The notes beneath the pieces are model-generated. The model saw only the letters and a list, made by a program, of their open reading frames with translations. It was not told the DNA's origin and did not search any database. DNA of 64,000 nucleotides from Triops longicaudatus (Eukaryota > Arthropoda > Branchiopoda > Notostraca > Triopsidae): the NCBI GenBank assembly GCA_022885665.1, contig JAGQDJ010000112.1:65001-129000 (forward strand). Reading direction: 5' to 3'. A program made the position numbers and the translations under genes. Position 1 is the first letter of the stretch; every line of letters starts with the position of its first letter. Of the stretch, positions 35,720-47,845 are shown piece by piece.

Positions 35720-37538
35720 GATTGAATAATTAGGCTGGTTTGCGCTTGGCTACTGCTTGAGATGATCCAACACTCATAAATTCTTTGATGTTTTGTTGTC
35801 TTTTTAAGGAAGCAAAAGGCTAATAAGCGTTCTTGATTATTTTGGAACCACTTATGTGTATAGTTTGTGGTCACAATCCATGGCAAAGGGTTGTTTTGCA
35901 CTTTTTTTCTTATGCCATGGTAAATTTTCGTACTTTACTTAGTTAACACACAGCAAACTCTTGAGGAGAGCGGAGAAAAAACACAGGAAAACAAACTTCC
36001 CAAGATCGACTCGCTCTTTGCAAATGGCCGCTACAAGGGTAGGATAGCCGTGAGAGATTGAAGAAATAAACGTAAACTGAGGTACGGTTGTTATAGCAGC
36101 GTCTCCAGCGGAGAGAGATGCAAGTAATCTCAAACAGTGGAAAACCCGATAGAGCCAAGAAACTTGAATGTTTTCGCTGTCGTATTTCTTGAAAGTTTTT
36201 GTTTTCCAGGAAAAAATGCGTTGATACGTGTTGCATAAGAAAGAGGCCTTCAGTTTTCACAGCCAAGGAACGAAAATGTTCCTTTCTATTCGCTTTAAAA
36301 AGGACAAGTTTCGAGGCCTGCAGCTCCGATTCAAATTTTTTATTCATCGCTGTGTGACTTGACATGCTTTGTTGAGAAATAAGCGATAGATAAGACGAAT
36401 AAATTAGGAACTGTTTTCTTAGGCGACTGGAGGAAGGCAAATAGTTGCTATTCTGCACTCCAAAACGGAAGTGAAAGACAATGAAATTGATTTTTTACTC
36501 TAGTTTCATTTGCGTAAAGCTAAGTAAATTTTTATGTTGATGCTTGAGTCACTTTTACTGTTTGTGTATCATGTTTTAACGCTTTTACAAGCGTTTACCT
36601 AATTTGCCTTGCTCACTCTCTTTCTGACGGATCTTGTAAATGATCTAATAAATTCTTTCCGCATTGAATCAGACATGAAATATTAAAATATTCTTCATGC
36701 GCCCAAGAACGGTATATTTCCCAATAAGCTGCAATGTCGTAAATATGAGTATCGAATATGCGAGGCTGATTATAAGCGTGAGTGAGTAGCCTTTATGTGT
36801 GGCTTTATTGCTCAGATTTATAAATCCACTGCCAGTGCGTGAGTCCAATTCATGACGGAGTTCCGAAATTTTTAGCAAAAGCTTGAACAAATTCGGTGTT
36901 TCGATATCTCTTCCCACTCATTTGAATACTCAGCTAGGTACCTAGGTAACAGAGGGTGAGAAACAAGAGGACCTATTAAGCGAGTTGATGGAAATAGCGT
37001 GTAAGCGAAGTTGTAGGTCACATGAAGAAAAAACGACGAAAATCCTCCTCACAAGTGAGCAAAAGCATAATAAAAGAGGGCTGTACTTAGTTTGCGAATC
37101 ACACCACAAAAAGCCAGCATTGAGAACAGTTTACTGAATGATTATAAGGTTTAATGGAACACGGGGATCTCGCCTGACCTTTTCAGTAAAAATTTTCGTG
37201 AAATAGTTTTTCTTGTGCTATATTAGAAAAGGACATATCGTTCTTCTTTTAATTACACCACTAAAGAATGTGAAACAGGTCGAAGGTTTGTAACGACATA
37301 TCTTTCTAAAGAATCAATAGATTTATAACAAGTCGACATTTGGGAAAAATATAGGAAACTTTAAAATTTCCTGAGGGCGCTAGCCTCGATACTAATGCTC
37401 CCTTAGTGAATACGGATAACATTGTGCGTACCATCTCCTTTCCGTTTCCATCTTGTTCCACCGGTTCAGTGAAGTGTAAGGCTGACGCTTTACCCAAAAA
37501 ACTTTGCACGTGGTGTCAGGCGTAAATTGATTCTTAAA
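35720..37538. other. spacer between divergent fz and nucleoplasmin-like gene
   Basis: The two flanking genes are transcribed away from each other, so this 1.8-kb stretch contains both promoters. A 171-codon minus-strand frame at 35943-36458 has no family resemblance and is not called. No TATA box stands out. Confidence 0.4.
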
Positions 37539-39569
37539 ATGGTTGAAGACGAATATTTTTGGGGTAAGTTTTTTCTTTGTTAACTCAGTAGAAGTAAATG
37601 TCGTGTGTCACCTCTCATTCCTCTTTCACTTTAATTGTTCTAGTAACTTTTTCAAAGCCTAACAGTATGACCGCGTTTTGTTCCTGACATCTTGTTTTCT
37701 TTTAATTTTAGCTACTGAATTGAGTGCTTCTAAGAACAAGGAACATGAATGGAGTGCTGTCAAAGACGAGCCCAGAGATGACGAAGACGTCTTGCAGATC
37801 CCTCGTCACAGCTTGATTATCAAGCAGGTAATTCAAAACATACGTTTCAGTTCGACCCGTCTGAGAACAGCGTGAAGTTCTAACTTGTGTTGTTATAGGC
37901 TGTTTTAAGTCTCGATGCGCCTGACAATGATGAGGTGGTCATTGAAGCCGAAACCGAAGGTTACATGAACGTGCCTGTGAAAGCTTACATCGCTGTCATG
38001 CAAAAGGGCAAAGAACATCAACGACATTTAGATTTGGTTTTCCACGACAAAGTAACGCTGCGGTTAGTGAAAGGAACGGGCCCTGTTCACCTGGTAGGTA
38101 CACATGGTGTGAGTTACCGGTATGTGGAAGATGAAGATGACGGATTGGAGGAAGAAGAGGAGATGGAAGAGGAAGAAATGCCCAAGGTAACTATTTTATA
38201 AAGCGAGTCCTGAAAGTCTGCCAGTAGATAGTGTATTGTTGGTTAAATTCAAAACTACAGTTAATGGATCTAGAGTTGTCGAACTTAGCAAGAAGCGTAC
38301 TATTACGATGAACGCTCTAAACAAGTCTGGAATTGTAAGAAATTTTGTTTCTTATAATTCCGGACTTGAAATTCCATTATTTTCAGTTTGCAAGCATCAT
38401 GAGCGTTGTCAGACTAATTACAGCAGAACCTATCTTGACAACTCCATTAAAGAAGTCAATGGTTATGGTAGACTAATGTGTACTTGAGCGAAATCCTGCG
38501 CCTTAAGCTCATATCTTGACCCGTATTATAATATTCCGTTGTACTTTAAGAGCAATCTTCTTACATCTTTACCAAGTGCAATTATGACAACTCCGAAAAA
38601 AGACTCGTTTTTATCAGTAAGTCATATTACGCTAGATTTGTCCAGTACCGAAAAATTTTCATCCATCTTTTTTTTTCTCAAAATCTACCATCCATAGGGG
38701 AGAGTCGAGTACTTTGACACACTTTTTACTCAAACTTTTTTTTTTTATTTTTTTATTTCTTTCATCGGCGTGAGCCTTGCTCGTTACTGTAACTTTTTTC
38801 CATACAAAAGTTACGAATAAATGTTAATTATTCCAACTTTGTCCTGTAGGTAACTCTTTCCAATACTTGTGCTAATTTTTCCCCACTCCTCGAAAAAACC
38901 GTTTAATTGTAAAAAAAAGATTTCCCAGAAGTCGTCTGTGTGTCACAAAACCCGAACTTGGAGGGTGCAATGACACAGAAATAAACCTTGTTTCTTTCTG
39001 CCGTTTATTGATGTATTGTAACGCAGAACAACATAATTATGTAAAGATAAAAAACGGGCAGCTAAATGGGGGACACTGCATTATGTTTTTTTGACACATT
39101 TATAGCACATTCTTACCTCACGTCCACTCAACTTTTCTGCTTTGTGACTACGTTGAAACATTGGTACTATAGATATCTTTAAACAGTTGAAGCCTTTTAC
39201 GGAAATTCCTAATAGATGATTTATGAAAGGGCTGTGTCTTCGCACCTTTCGTGTCAATGTACCCGACTCTCCCCTATTAGTTGTCAGAATTGCAGTTCAG
39301 AAGTATGGTTTCTGTACTTCGGTCACTTCAAAATTTCATTTTTTGTTAAAGTCCCTAAATTTCTTTTTAAGAAAGACTTTCTGTTCTCTTTCCGTAAAAT
39401 TGAGCAGTCAGTATTGTCCAGTTGTTTACACGTTTGGTTTTGAAATATTTACTCATGTTTGTTTCTCTTTAATGTCAACAAGCAGCCTGCGCCCAAGCGT
39501 AAGAAGCCCGACGACGCGCCACCTCCGACCATTCCGGCTGCCAAAGCCAAACGTGGCGGGAAAAAGTAG
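37539..39569 (+). CDS. Nlp: Nucleoplasmin-like histone chaperone
   Basis: Four exons (37539-37563, 37712-37827, 37899-38186, 39483-39569) give 171 codons. The core fold begins EYFWGATELSA and continues with HEWSAVKDE, DVLQIPRHSLIIKQ, YIAVMQKGKEHQ and VHLVGTHGVSY, matching the pentameric nucleoplasmin domain. An acidic tract (DEDDGLEEEEEMEEEE) ends the core. The last exon is short, Lys/Pro-rich and basic (PKRKKPDD, AKAKRGGKK), which serves as a likely nuclear localisation and histone-contact tail. Nucleoplasmin-like proteins store and deposit H2A-H2B and help remodel sperm chromatin. The last intron is 1.3 kb, and its acceptor is a tandem AAGCAG, so one glutamine may be optional. Confidence 0.93.
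38261..38450. repeat. palindromic hairpin element in intron
   Basis: A long imperfect palindrome lies in the last nucleoplasmin-like intron. The inner arms AAGTCTGGAATTGTAAGAAA and its near-complement pair 18 of 20 around a five-base loop (about 38346-38350). The outer ends TTAATGGA...GAGTTGTC and GACAACTCCATTAA also pair. Ends and length suggest a MITE. A 16-base piece (AGAGTTGTCGAACTTA) recurs at 16834-16849. Confidence 0.65.
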
Positions 39570-42500
39570 TAAAAGGATGTGTTTTACAACAAAAGAAATG
39601 ATCGTATGGAACTTATGTGCGGCAGATCGTGTTTTCCCAAAAACTTGTCAACATTTTTAGGTGATGGTCTTTCCGCCAAGATAAACAACAGTGTATTGAG
39701 GAGCGTGTTACGAATCGTGCATCATGTTGTGTATGTATTTCTTTATTTTTGAGCGTTATACATACCCAACCACTGAAATCGTATTTTGTTATATTCCTTC
39801 CGCTTTTCGTTCACTGGAAACAGGAAACGCGATCGTCAGCTGCGACAAAGCCGTCGCGATCTCACTAATGGGAAAATGAATTAGAAAATATATGTATGCA
39901 TGTATGTGCGACTAGGAAAAGCGAAAACGTACTACAGTACAAGTCACATAGGCCAGGTCCAAACGATTTTTACCACTCTTGATTGGCACGAAAGGCTTCT
40001 AGCCTGACATTTCTGTCAGCAGTAAAGTCGGAAAACATCCTTTCCACTTTCTAATATGACGAACTCCATAAGATATGAATTTGCTATTCAGTTAACGGTC
40101 ACGAAACAAACTTTCAAACGCTTTGCGGTTATTCTGAAAGAGAATGTTTCCCAAGGGTAACGAAAACCCTACTTGTTAGTGAAAAAAAAATCCTTATATG
40201 TCAACAGTTGTTTCGTGATTGTTATAACAACTTTAGCGATGGTTGGCGTAACTACAGTATAACACGGAACCAAGATCGGCCTAATAGGTCCAATAGCACG
40301 TTTCTACAACGCCCGTAGCCCGGTTTTCTCACGTGTGCAATAAACAGACGTTGCTCTCTTCCAGAATACCACACATTACAATAGCGTTTATTAAAACAGC
40401 ATGTCATAATCGTGACTGAAAGGGAAACATTGTGTGGACGGCCTTAAAAAGTGGCAACATTTGGTACTGTCTCGCTAATTCTTTGTTTATCCACTCAAGG
40501 GCTAATTGCCCATCTAGATGACAGGCGCAGAGCTTTGTCATTTAAATCAGAATCTGATATGGCTTAGCTATTCCAATGTTCTTTTCTACCGGCCCCAACC
40601 TCCACAAGGAAAAAGATGCCAAAAACTTAAACATTGTTTCCATTCATGAAAGTACAGCCAGGGGAAAGGAATATGTCAATTAGACAAGATTACAGCTTAA
40701 CCCATGTTAAGTTAACGCAGGGCTGACTTCGATGGTCATTCTAACGGAAAAGATTTGGAAGAAGTTCTGTCAGGCTGAAACGATCTGGTAATAATTTCGT
40801 TGAACTGGCTATTTCAAAGATTTAAAGGACTCCGAGTCTTCCAAACTCATAAAATGTAACATGAAAGACTCGATAACCGGCAATCAATGCTTTTTGTTTC
40901 TTAAATGATCAAGTGCTTTGAGGGGTATGCATCATCGATGCGTTTTAGACGGTTTAAAAAAATGGAAACGACACGAAATTGTTTCGTTGCAGTTCGCTTT
41001 TATAGCTGTCCTAATGAGTCTTCATTGTGGAAAGTATTTCGTACCCATCGTACCCTTGGCAATCCTACTTAAGGAAAGAAAGTCTATCTTTCTTAACATA
41101 AGCATTGTTTGATTGTTGTCAAATCACACGCGAAGGAGAAAGGGAGAAGAAAGGAGAGACAATAAATACGCGTCTTGTAATTTATTCTTCCCAGCTAAAA
41201 TGTTCACCAACAAATGTTTAATTTTTGAATATTCGTGCTCGTCTCGTGTTCAACACGCCTGGGCAAGTTTTCTTAGTCGTTGGTCTAATCGAACTCCGTT
41301 TCTGCAAGAGACTGTTTCAAGTATGCGAGTTCGTTAATTAACTGTTCTCCTCCACTTTCTGCATCTGTTTAAACAGCTCGTGTGTAAATCCATTTCCATG
41401 TTTAAACACACTGAAAGCGAAAACTTGGGTTCCGAAAACTAGTCTTTCCAAAGTCGCCTTGCGTGTTTGGTCCTTCCCGAACCCTCACCGAAATCTTCCT
41501 GCGTAGCAAGGGCGTCAAATATCCCGCACACGGTCTAGTGCATAAGTGTTGGTGGAGTTTGGGGTTTCGTAACAACATGACCGCAGTAAATCCTTCAACT
41601 AAGCCACAAAACGATCATAGTCTATAAGTTTCTCTTGTACACATATTATCTCCGTGCCAAGACGTTAGGGTGCGATCCATTGATTCGGGCTACCTATTGT
41701 TGTCACGCAAAGATTGACAAAGAAAGGACGAAAGGGTGAGGATATAAGACTCCGGACACTGGATCGTTGCCATCGGAAGAACATTGAGAAGAATTACGCC
41801 CCCTTTGGTCAAGTACCCTTATCCAAATCGACGAAAATACGCGCCTTTGGGGTACAGTAAAAACCAGTCTGGAGATAACGACAGATTGACATGCCCACCA
41901 AGTCAAAATGTCGCCAAAAATAGAAAGTCATTGATATCTTGCCCTTATTTCATACGCGATACTTCTCCAAGTTTCCGCACAGACGAACTCGAATGATACA
42001 CAATATCCGAACGCCAGCTGGCAATCTGCCAGTTAAAGCAAAAGTACCTCTTAGGGTCGATGGAGGAAATCGGCACAAAATTAGAGCTTTTTATGTTGTT
42101 GTTGTTGTTATTTTTCTTTCAAGCAAAAATCCTGTAACTTACGAAGTTAGGTGGTTCGGTTGGAACGTAAAAGAGACTTGTTGTCAGGATTTAAGGATAA
42201 TAATGCCTAGCACAGCGATTGGGAACCCTCGTACTGGACACAAAAACTCCTCCCCTCTGATCCTGACTGAATCTCCGCCTCTTTTCGGCGTTTGGACGGT
42301 AGCAGTGGCAGTTTATCGGCCGGTAGAGCCGGTGGAGGTACTCAAAGTTTGTCTGAGAAGAGTTACACTTTACAGCCAGGCTTCAAAGCAAGTTAATTGA
42401 GCCCCTTTTTACAACATCGAAGATACAATAGAATCGAGAAAAAGGATTAAAATTTCGTTAAATCGAAAACGTGTTGTCCCCAAGCTTGATATTGTGAACG

Positions 42501-45500
42501 TGAGTTATGGTGAAATGGGTGACAAGGTGATTATAAGGGTGCGTGGATGGATGAATTAATGATGAATGTGTCCCTAATTACATTAGCTTCTCTACGGATT
42601 AGTACTCATAGCGTACCAAGCGTATTGTGTTCAAGTCATGAACGTGGGGATGATAGATACAGGTCAGTAGAAATAAGTCCTAGCAATGAGATCGATCTTG
42701 CAATTTTTATGCTATGTGCTCTGCCGCGTCAGCTAACGTCTCATACTTCTCTCATACATTTGCTATTCCGACAATGCTGAAACAAATATTGCTGAGTTCG
42801 CCCTTGCACGGAGATCAGAAAAGACGTTTCCCCCAACTCCCGTTCAAAAACAGCCTCGCGAACAATACTCCTCGATTGATTTGAGCAAAAAACTCTATCC
42901 AAATTTCTTTTGGTCTTTTGCTCAGAAAAATGTGAATCAATTTCGGGGAAGAGAACATTTCTTTCAGAGCCCTCAGAGCTTAAACATCGTTTGCATAATT
43001 TGAAAGATTTACGTCTTTTTATCTAATTAGGATTTAGCTAATCGTGTAGTTCGATGGCGGATCACTCGGAAGAAAAGCTAAGTCTCCTCAAAGGGTTTCG
43101 AATGCATTATGTATCGATGCTTTTTTTACACTAGATTTCGCAGTGTTGAATAGAGCAGAGTTTTTTAGCCTGCAATAGATTTTTCTTGGGGAAATCCATG
43201 TACAACAACAAGTTTACGTAAAGTTCGTGTTCCATATCAATGTTACAACACAAGTATTAATTATAACCACAAAGATTAAAGCAATGTAAACTACACGAAC
43301 ATACCGGCTGTAAGTGGTATTATTGTTACAGCTGCCTTGATTTGTGATATTATTCTTGCATTAGTTCAAATAATATTTGTGAAATTATATTGAAAACGAA
43401 TGAAGATTAGTATACAAAGTCAGAACGACATATCCAGAATACGAAGGCAAAATTTGGTCTAGTTTTCGTCTCGTTGTGCCCATAATAAAGAAACATCAAC
43501 AGTTTTATTCTTATAAAACTACTTGTATAATAGCACGAATGAATTGTCGTAATTTGGTGGCGCCACAAGTTTCCTTCAGGTGCACGTGTCATAAGTGTTG
43601 CATCACTTGTCGTTAGAAGTGACCGGAAAGGTTATCGCAATAAGCTTTTCAAAGTGGAATTGGATTCTTAAATGTAAAACAAGAGTTTGGTATTCTTCTG
43701 CAGGTTCCTTTCAGTATTTTAGTGCTCTGTAGAAACCGTAATTTAAAGTTAAACATGCAAACTTGCGCTCGGCGGCGGGTACGTTACACAGCTGGTACTG
43801 GCTCCTATAACTGTGCGTGTGATTGACGTATTTAGGGCTAATAAGAGCCTATTTCACGAGCCCAAGTATTCCTCGTGCGAAAGCTCTGACACTTGAGAGA
43901 TTTAGTGGTGGTGAATGCCGAAGGGGAGGCGTGTTACCCTCTACGTACCCTAGTTTCGTTCCGAAAACATCACATCTATCATCTGGGGAGGGAAAATATG
44001 TACATTAAATTAAGCATATCATGGGTCTTCATATTTTCTTTCAGTACGACTGAACAAAGTTCTCCAATTATATGAAAGCAAAAAGCTTGCGTTGGCACAA
44101 AATACGACTCTTCCTAAATCCAGTGCACCAGTATAATTAAAGTTGAAATGGTCGTCTATAGCTCTCATTTCTAAAGGAGACATGATCTATTTATGGTCCG
44201 TTAGCAGAACATGTAGCTTTGAGGTAAATTAGATTAGACATTGAACATTGATTTTCTTCAGCATTCGCCGCCAAGCCTTTGCTGAGGAATATTCTCCGTC
44301 AATCTCTGCTCAACCTCGTATGTTACCATAATGCAGCGTGTCAAAATGTGGGCAATACATTCAGTAAAAAGGGATAAGACCTGGCTTCGCGAAATGTCAT
44401 GTAGCCGTTTGGGTTTGGATTTATTGCTTGTCATGTGTAACCGCTTCAATAATGTCAAATTGGATAGGCCAGGGTTTGATATAAGGCAGTTCATGCCCAA
44501 AGTTGAGTGCTTTGAAAGTTTAGCTTAGGGCAACTCAGTATTGTAGGCTTTGTGGTGGTGACAACCGCTGGGAAAGTGTCTACATATGAAAGCGAACGGG
44601 ATAGGACTCGTAACTCTCAAAAGGTCAAAGGGTGTCTTGCTCATTCTCCATAGCAATTGCGAGAAAACCTTAATGTAGATACTACACATACATAGGTCCT
44701 TTCTCTGTCTCACTTCTGTCGTAAGAGTAAAGTTGAGGAAAATCGATGCTCCCCTTTACACTTGACAGTGCTCCAAGCTCTGATTCTTGTATTTACCCCA
44801 TAAAAACCGATGAGGTACTCCATGTCCGTCTGCTGGAAATCTTTCCTGCATCTACTTCTCTTCCAACCAAGTTTCTTAAAGAAGTTTTGCTAAGATATGA
44901 GATTACAAATGGAGAGGTACACTGGTGTACGAATGAGCGAATCCAATTTCCGGACTGTCGTTTCCTGGCCTATCTCTGAAAAAAGATTAATGACACTCGT
45001 GATTGTATAGTCATTTTCTTTTTACTCCATAAGCCAGCCCACCTCCATGTTCCTCTCTCATCTCTATATCTTTTATTGTCTCCCATATAAACAATTATTA
45101 CAATAAGTAATGCTCAGTGGGATGGAAGATCCATAGCTCCCAAGGACAATAGTGTGTAGTCTTTGTTGTGATTGCTATATGTACCGCTTATTATTGCTGA
45201 CTATCAATGCTAGAGAAATTGTCTCTGCCAGATATTTTTTCCCGAAACCTGAAGTAAACATAAGCTGAATGGTCTAATCATTACCATGTGAATGACCACG
45301 CTCATTGCTCACATACAATGTAAATGTACTGTTGCTGTAGAGGGGGCTGGCGCTCCTTGCCGTGACTCTATTGTATTATCTGAGAGGATTTGCTGAGTTC
45401 GGGGCAATTTCGAGGTGGGACTTATAATTGCCATGAGTTTCGCTTTGTTACATGGCAATGCATTTAAGGAGCCTTTAGTCTGAAACGCAACCAAAACATG

Positions 45501-47692
45501 CTGCCAGACAATGCTAAAAATAAAAGAAACGGAGAATTACACGCAAAGTAAAAAATAAAAAATAAAAGGGTAAAAAATGTGGCCTGCGATCTATACCGAG
45601 CAGTACGCAGACTTTGCCTTTGAGAAAGCTCCCTTCATACAGAATGACTTCCTGGGAAAGTGAGTAGCAATCCCTAGAGTCGCATGAACGACGTAACAAT
45701 GTCATGAACGATAATGGTGATGAAGATGATGATATACCTCGACCATAAAGAGCCAAATACCTAACATGGCAGGTGAAGATGACAGATCCACCCTAATGGG
45801 TAATATTTTTTTAGAATTGTTATTGTTAAGGTGGGGAAGAAAAGCACGATTCGTCAATAGTACTTAAATCGCTCTCTAATTTCACGTGATAAGGGAGTAA
45901 TGTCGGGTTCTCAAGGTCAACGACAAGGTTCCTCGCTAAAAATTAGCTGGAAATACATCTAAAAAAATATTTAAGTAAAAATTTTTCGAAAGGGATCAGT
46001 TAGTTGGACTGTCCATATTTTACCCCGGTCGTGTTTACGTAGGCTATAGTATGCCCGTAACTACGCATGCTGTGAAGAAATTCCTTCTTCTTTGCAGAAA
46101 TCCAAATAGGAAACTATGGTCGGTGGAAAATGTTTTCGTGTATAACAATACTTTGATACCTTATATTGCCAATTTTTGTACATGTTACAGTCAATAAACT
46201 CCAAAACAAAATAACAAAAAAAGGCTTAAAAAAACGGAAGCTATCACTCATTGGACACTATTAGAGACTGCGATATTTCGGCCTGTACATACATTTCGCT
46301 TCTCATGACAACTTCATTAACTTTATAATTTTTCTCGTTTGCTCTTGAATTGCTTCCTGAATTCTCTCGCATTTACTTCGGATCTTGTTAAACTAACGTA
46401 AATGTTAAAAGCTCGTTTCTAACTCCTAGCGTAAGTTTTTACCAAGTGTTATCCATAGCTAGTCTTCATGGCTCTTTTCATGTTATTACAACGCGGAATA
46501 CGTTTTTAGTTCCTCGAATTTGACCACAGCGAAATTATTATGATTGGTATGCCGTTTTTTTCGTTTTCCACGTTTCCAAATTCTTACGTGATTTAAACTC
46601 CGAGACAAAAAAAAAATCTTGTTATCGCCTGCCGGCCAGAAGGTCGACAAAGACTGAAAAGGACTACCAAACTCTCTGGACAGGCATGCTATGGTGATCA
46701 CGTTGTGTACTGTACTCTAAATACTGCCATACATATGAATCGGACTACATAGTAAATCATAACTTGCCACACAGTCATTGCACTTATGATTTACCAACAC
46801 AGTTGGAGGCAATCAGCCTTCATTATACTGCCGCTTTATGTTCGGCACTGCAGCTTGTAGACGTCTTCTGCCGTTTCGTACCATCCTCTGCTGACTTACT
46901 TAACAATTAATACTTGCTTTTCGATTTAACAAAAGCAAAGCTAGAACTCTATCCATTAAATCAAAAGGTTAACGGCAAAGTTAACAAATCCATTTGCGAA
47001 AGACTAGTCAAGCTAGCTAGCGGCATTCTACTCAGCAGTCTAGCCCAAAAGCTATGACTTTGTTTTTGACATCTGTCTGGCAGAGAAACGACTTTTTGAA
47101 ACTTAGTCTAACCTGGTCAATGTAACTGAGGTCCCATAAACTGGAACATAACTTGGCAGGACATGGCAGCGCAATCGCTTGTCACCTGAGTGGGCATATA
47201 ACTAATTTTCAGAATGCTAACACAACGTAATTGACATATTGTTTTGTTATTGGAGTTTCTACGTTGTTAAAAACTCAAAGAAATGACGTTAATTAGAAGG
47301 CCCATAGGCTTACAGTATTGCCACAATTTCTGGACGATGATCTTGATGTCACTGCTTTTCTGTTGACATTAAACTGGAGCCTTTTACGTTAATCTTTATT
47401 ACTACACATTACTTTTCAATGCACTTTTATAAACAGTCTTGTCCCGCGCTGATATAACCTGTTAAACTGTAGTAGACTACATTGTAAAATTTTCTCAATA
47501 CTGTCATAAAGTGCCATGTACTTTTTGGAATATATTTCTGCTCTAAGGACCAAGCTTAAGTTCAGGCTCATGTGATGGTTAATGATCTCATAAGCTCGAA
47601 CTTTGCTTCCATGTATTAATTACGACGACTGACGTTTTTGTCTTTCACAATAAATTATCGGAAAACTGTTGAACATTTTTCTGCCATTTCAG
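39570..47692. other. nucleoplasmin-like 3' UTR and 8-kb gene-free spacer
   Basis: After the 3' UTR no coding exon, tRNA or clear mobile element is recognised. The right half probably includes distal promoter and non-coding exons of the octopamine receptor, which I cannot place. Confidence 0.4.
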
Positions 47693-47845
47693 GTTATCAT
47701 GGACTCTCCCTGCTATTCCTTCTCCCCAGTCGAATCAACGTTCTGGGAAGCGAGTTGCGATTAACGAGCGTGGAAAAGAAATAGTGGAGTAGACATCTCA
47801 TTTCTTCTAGACGTTCGCCTTAGGCCGACGGAAAGAACAAAAATT
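47693..47845 (+). promoter_or_regulatory. octopamine receptor leader with a 21-codon upstream ORF
   Basis: A good acceptor (TTTTTCTGCCATTTCAG, AG at 47691-47692) marks the probable start of the exon carrying the receptor start. The leader contains an ATG at 47699 that opens a 21-codon frame (MDSPCYSFSPVESTFWEASC...) ending at 47764, before the receptor ATG at 47846. It could damp translation. Confidence 0.45.

Noticed and set aside
35943..36458. 171-codon minus-strand frame upstream of Frizzled
   Set aside because: Irregular composition, no domain, no splice logic. It overlaps the likely divergent promoter region.
41939..42400. 153-codon plus-strand frame
   Set aside because: Its valine run comes from a GTT simple repeat. 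No domain and no supporting splice or promoter signals.
43050..43085. GGCGGATCACTCGG resembles the start of 5.8S rRNA
   Set aside because: Similarity stops after about 14 bases. The next bases (AAGAAAAGCTAAG) do not follow 5.8S, and no 18S or 28S sequence is nearby.
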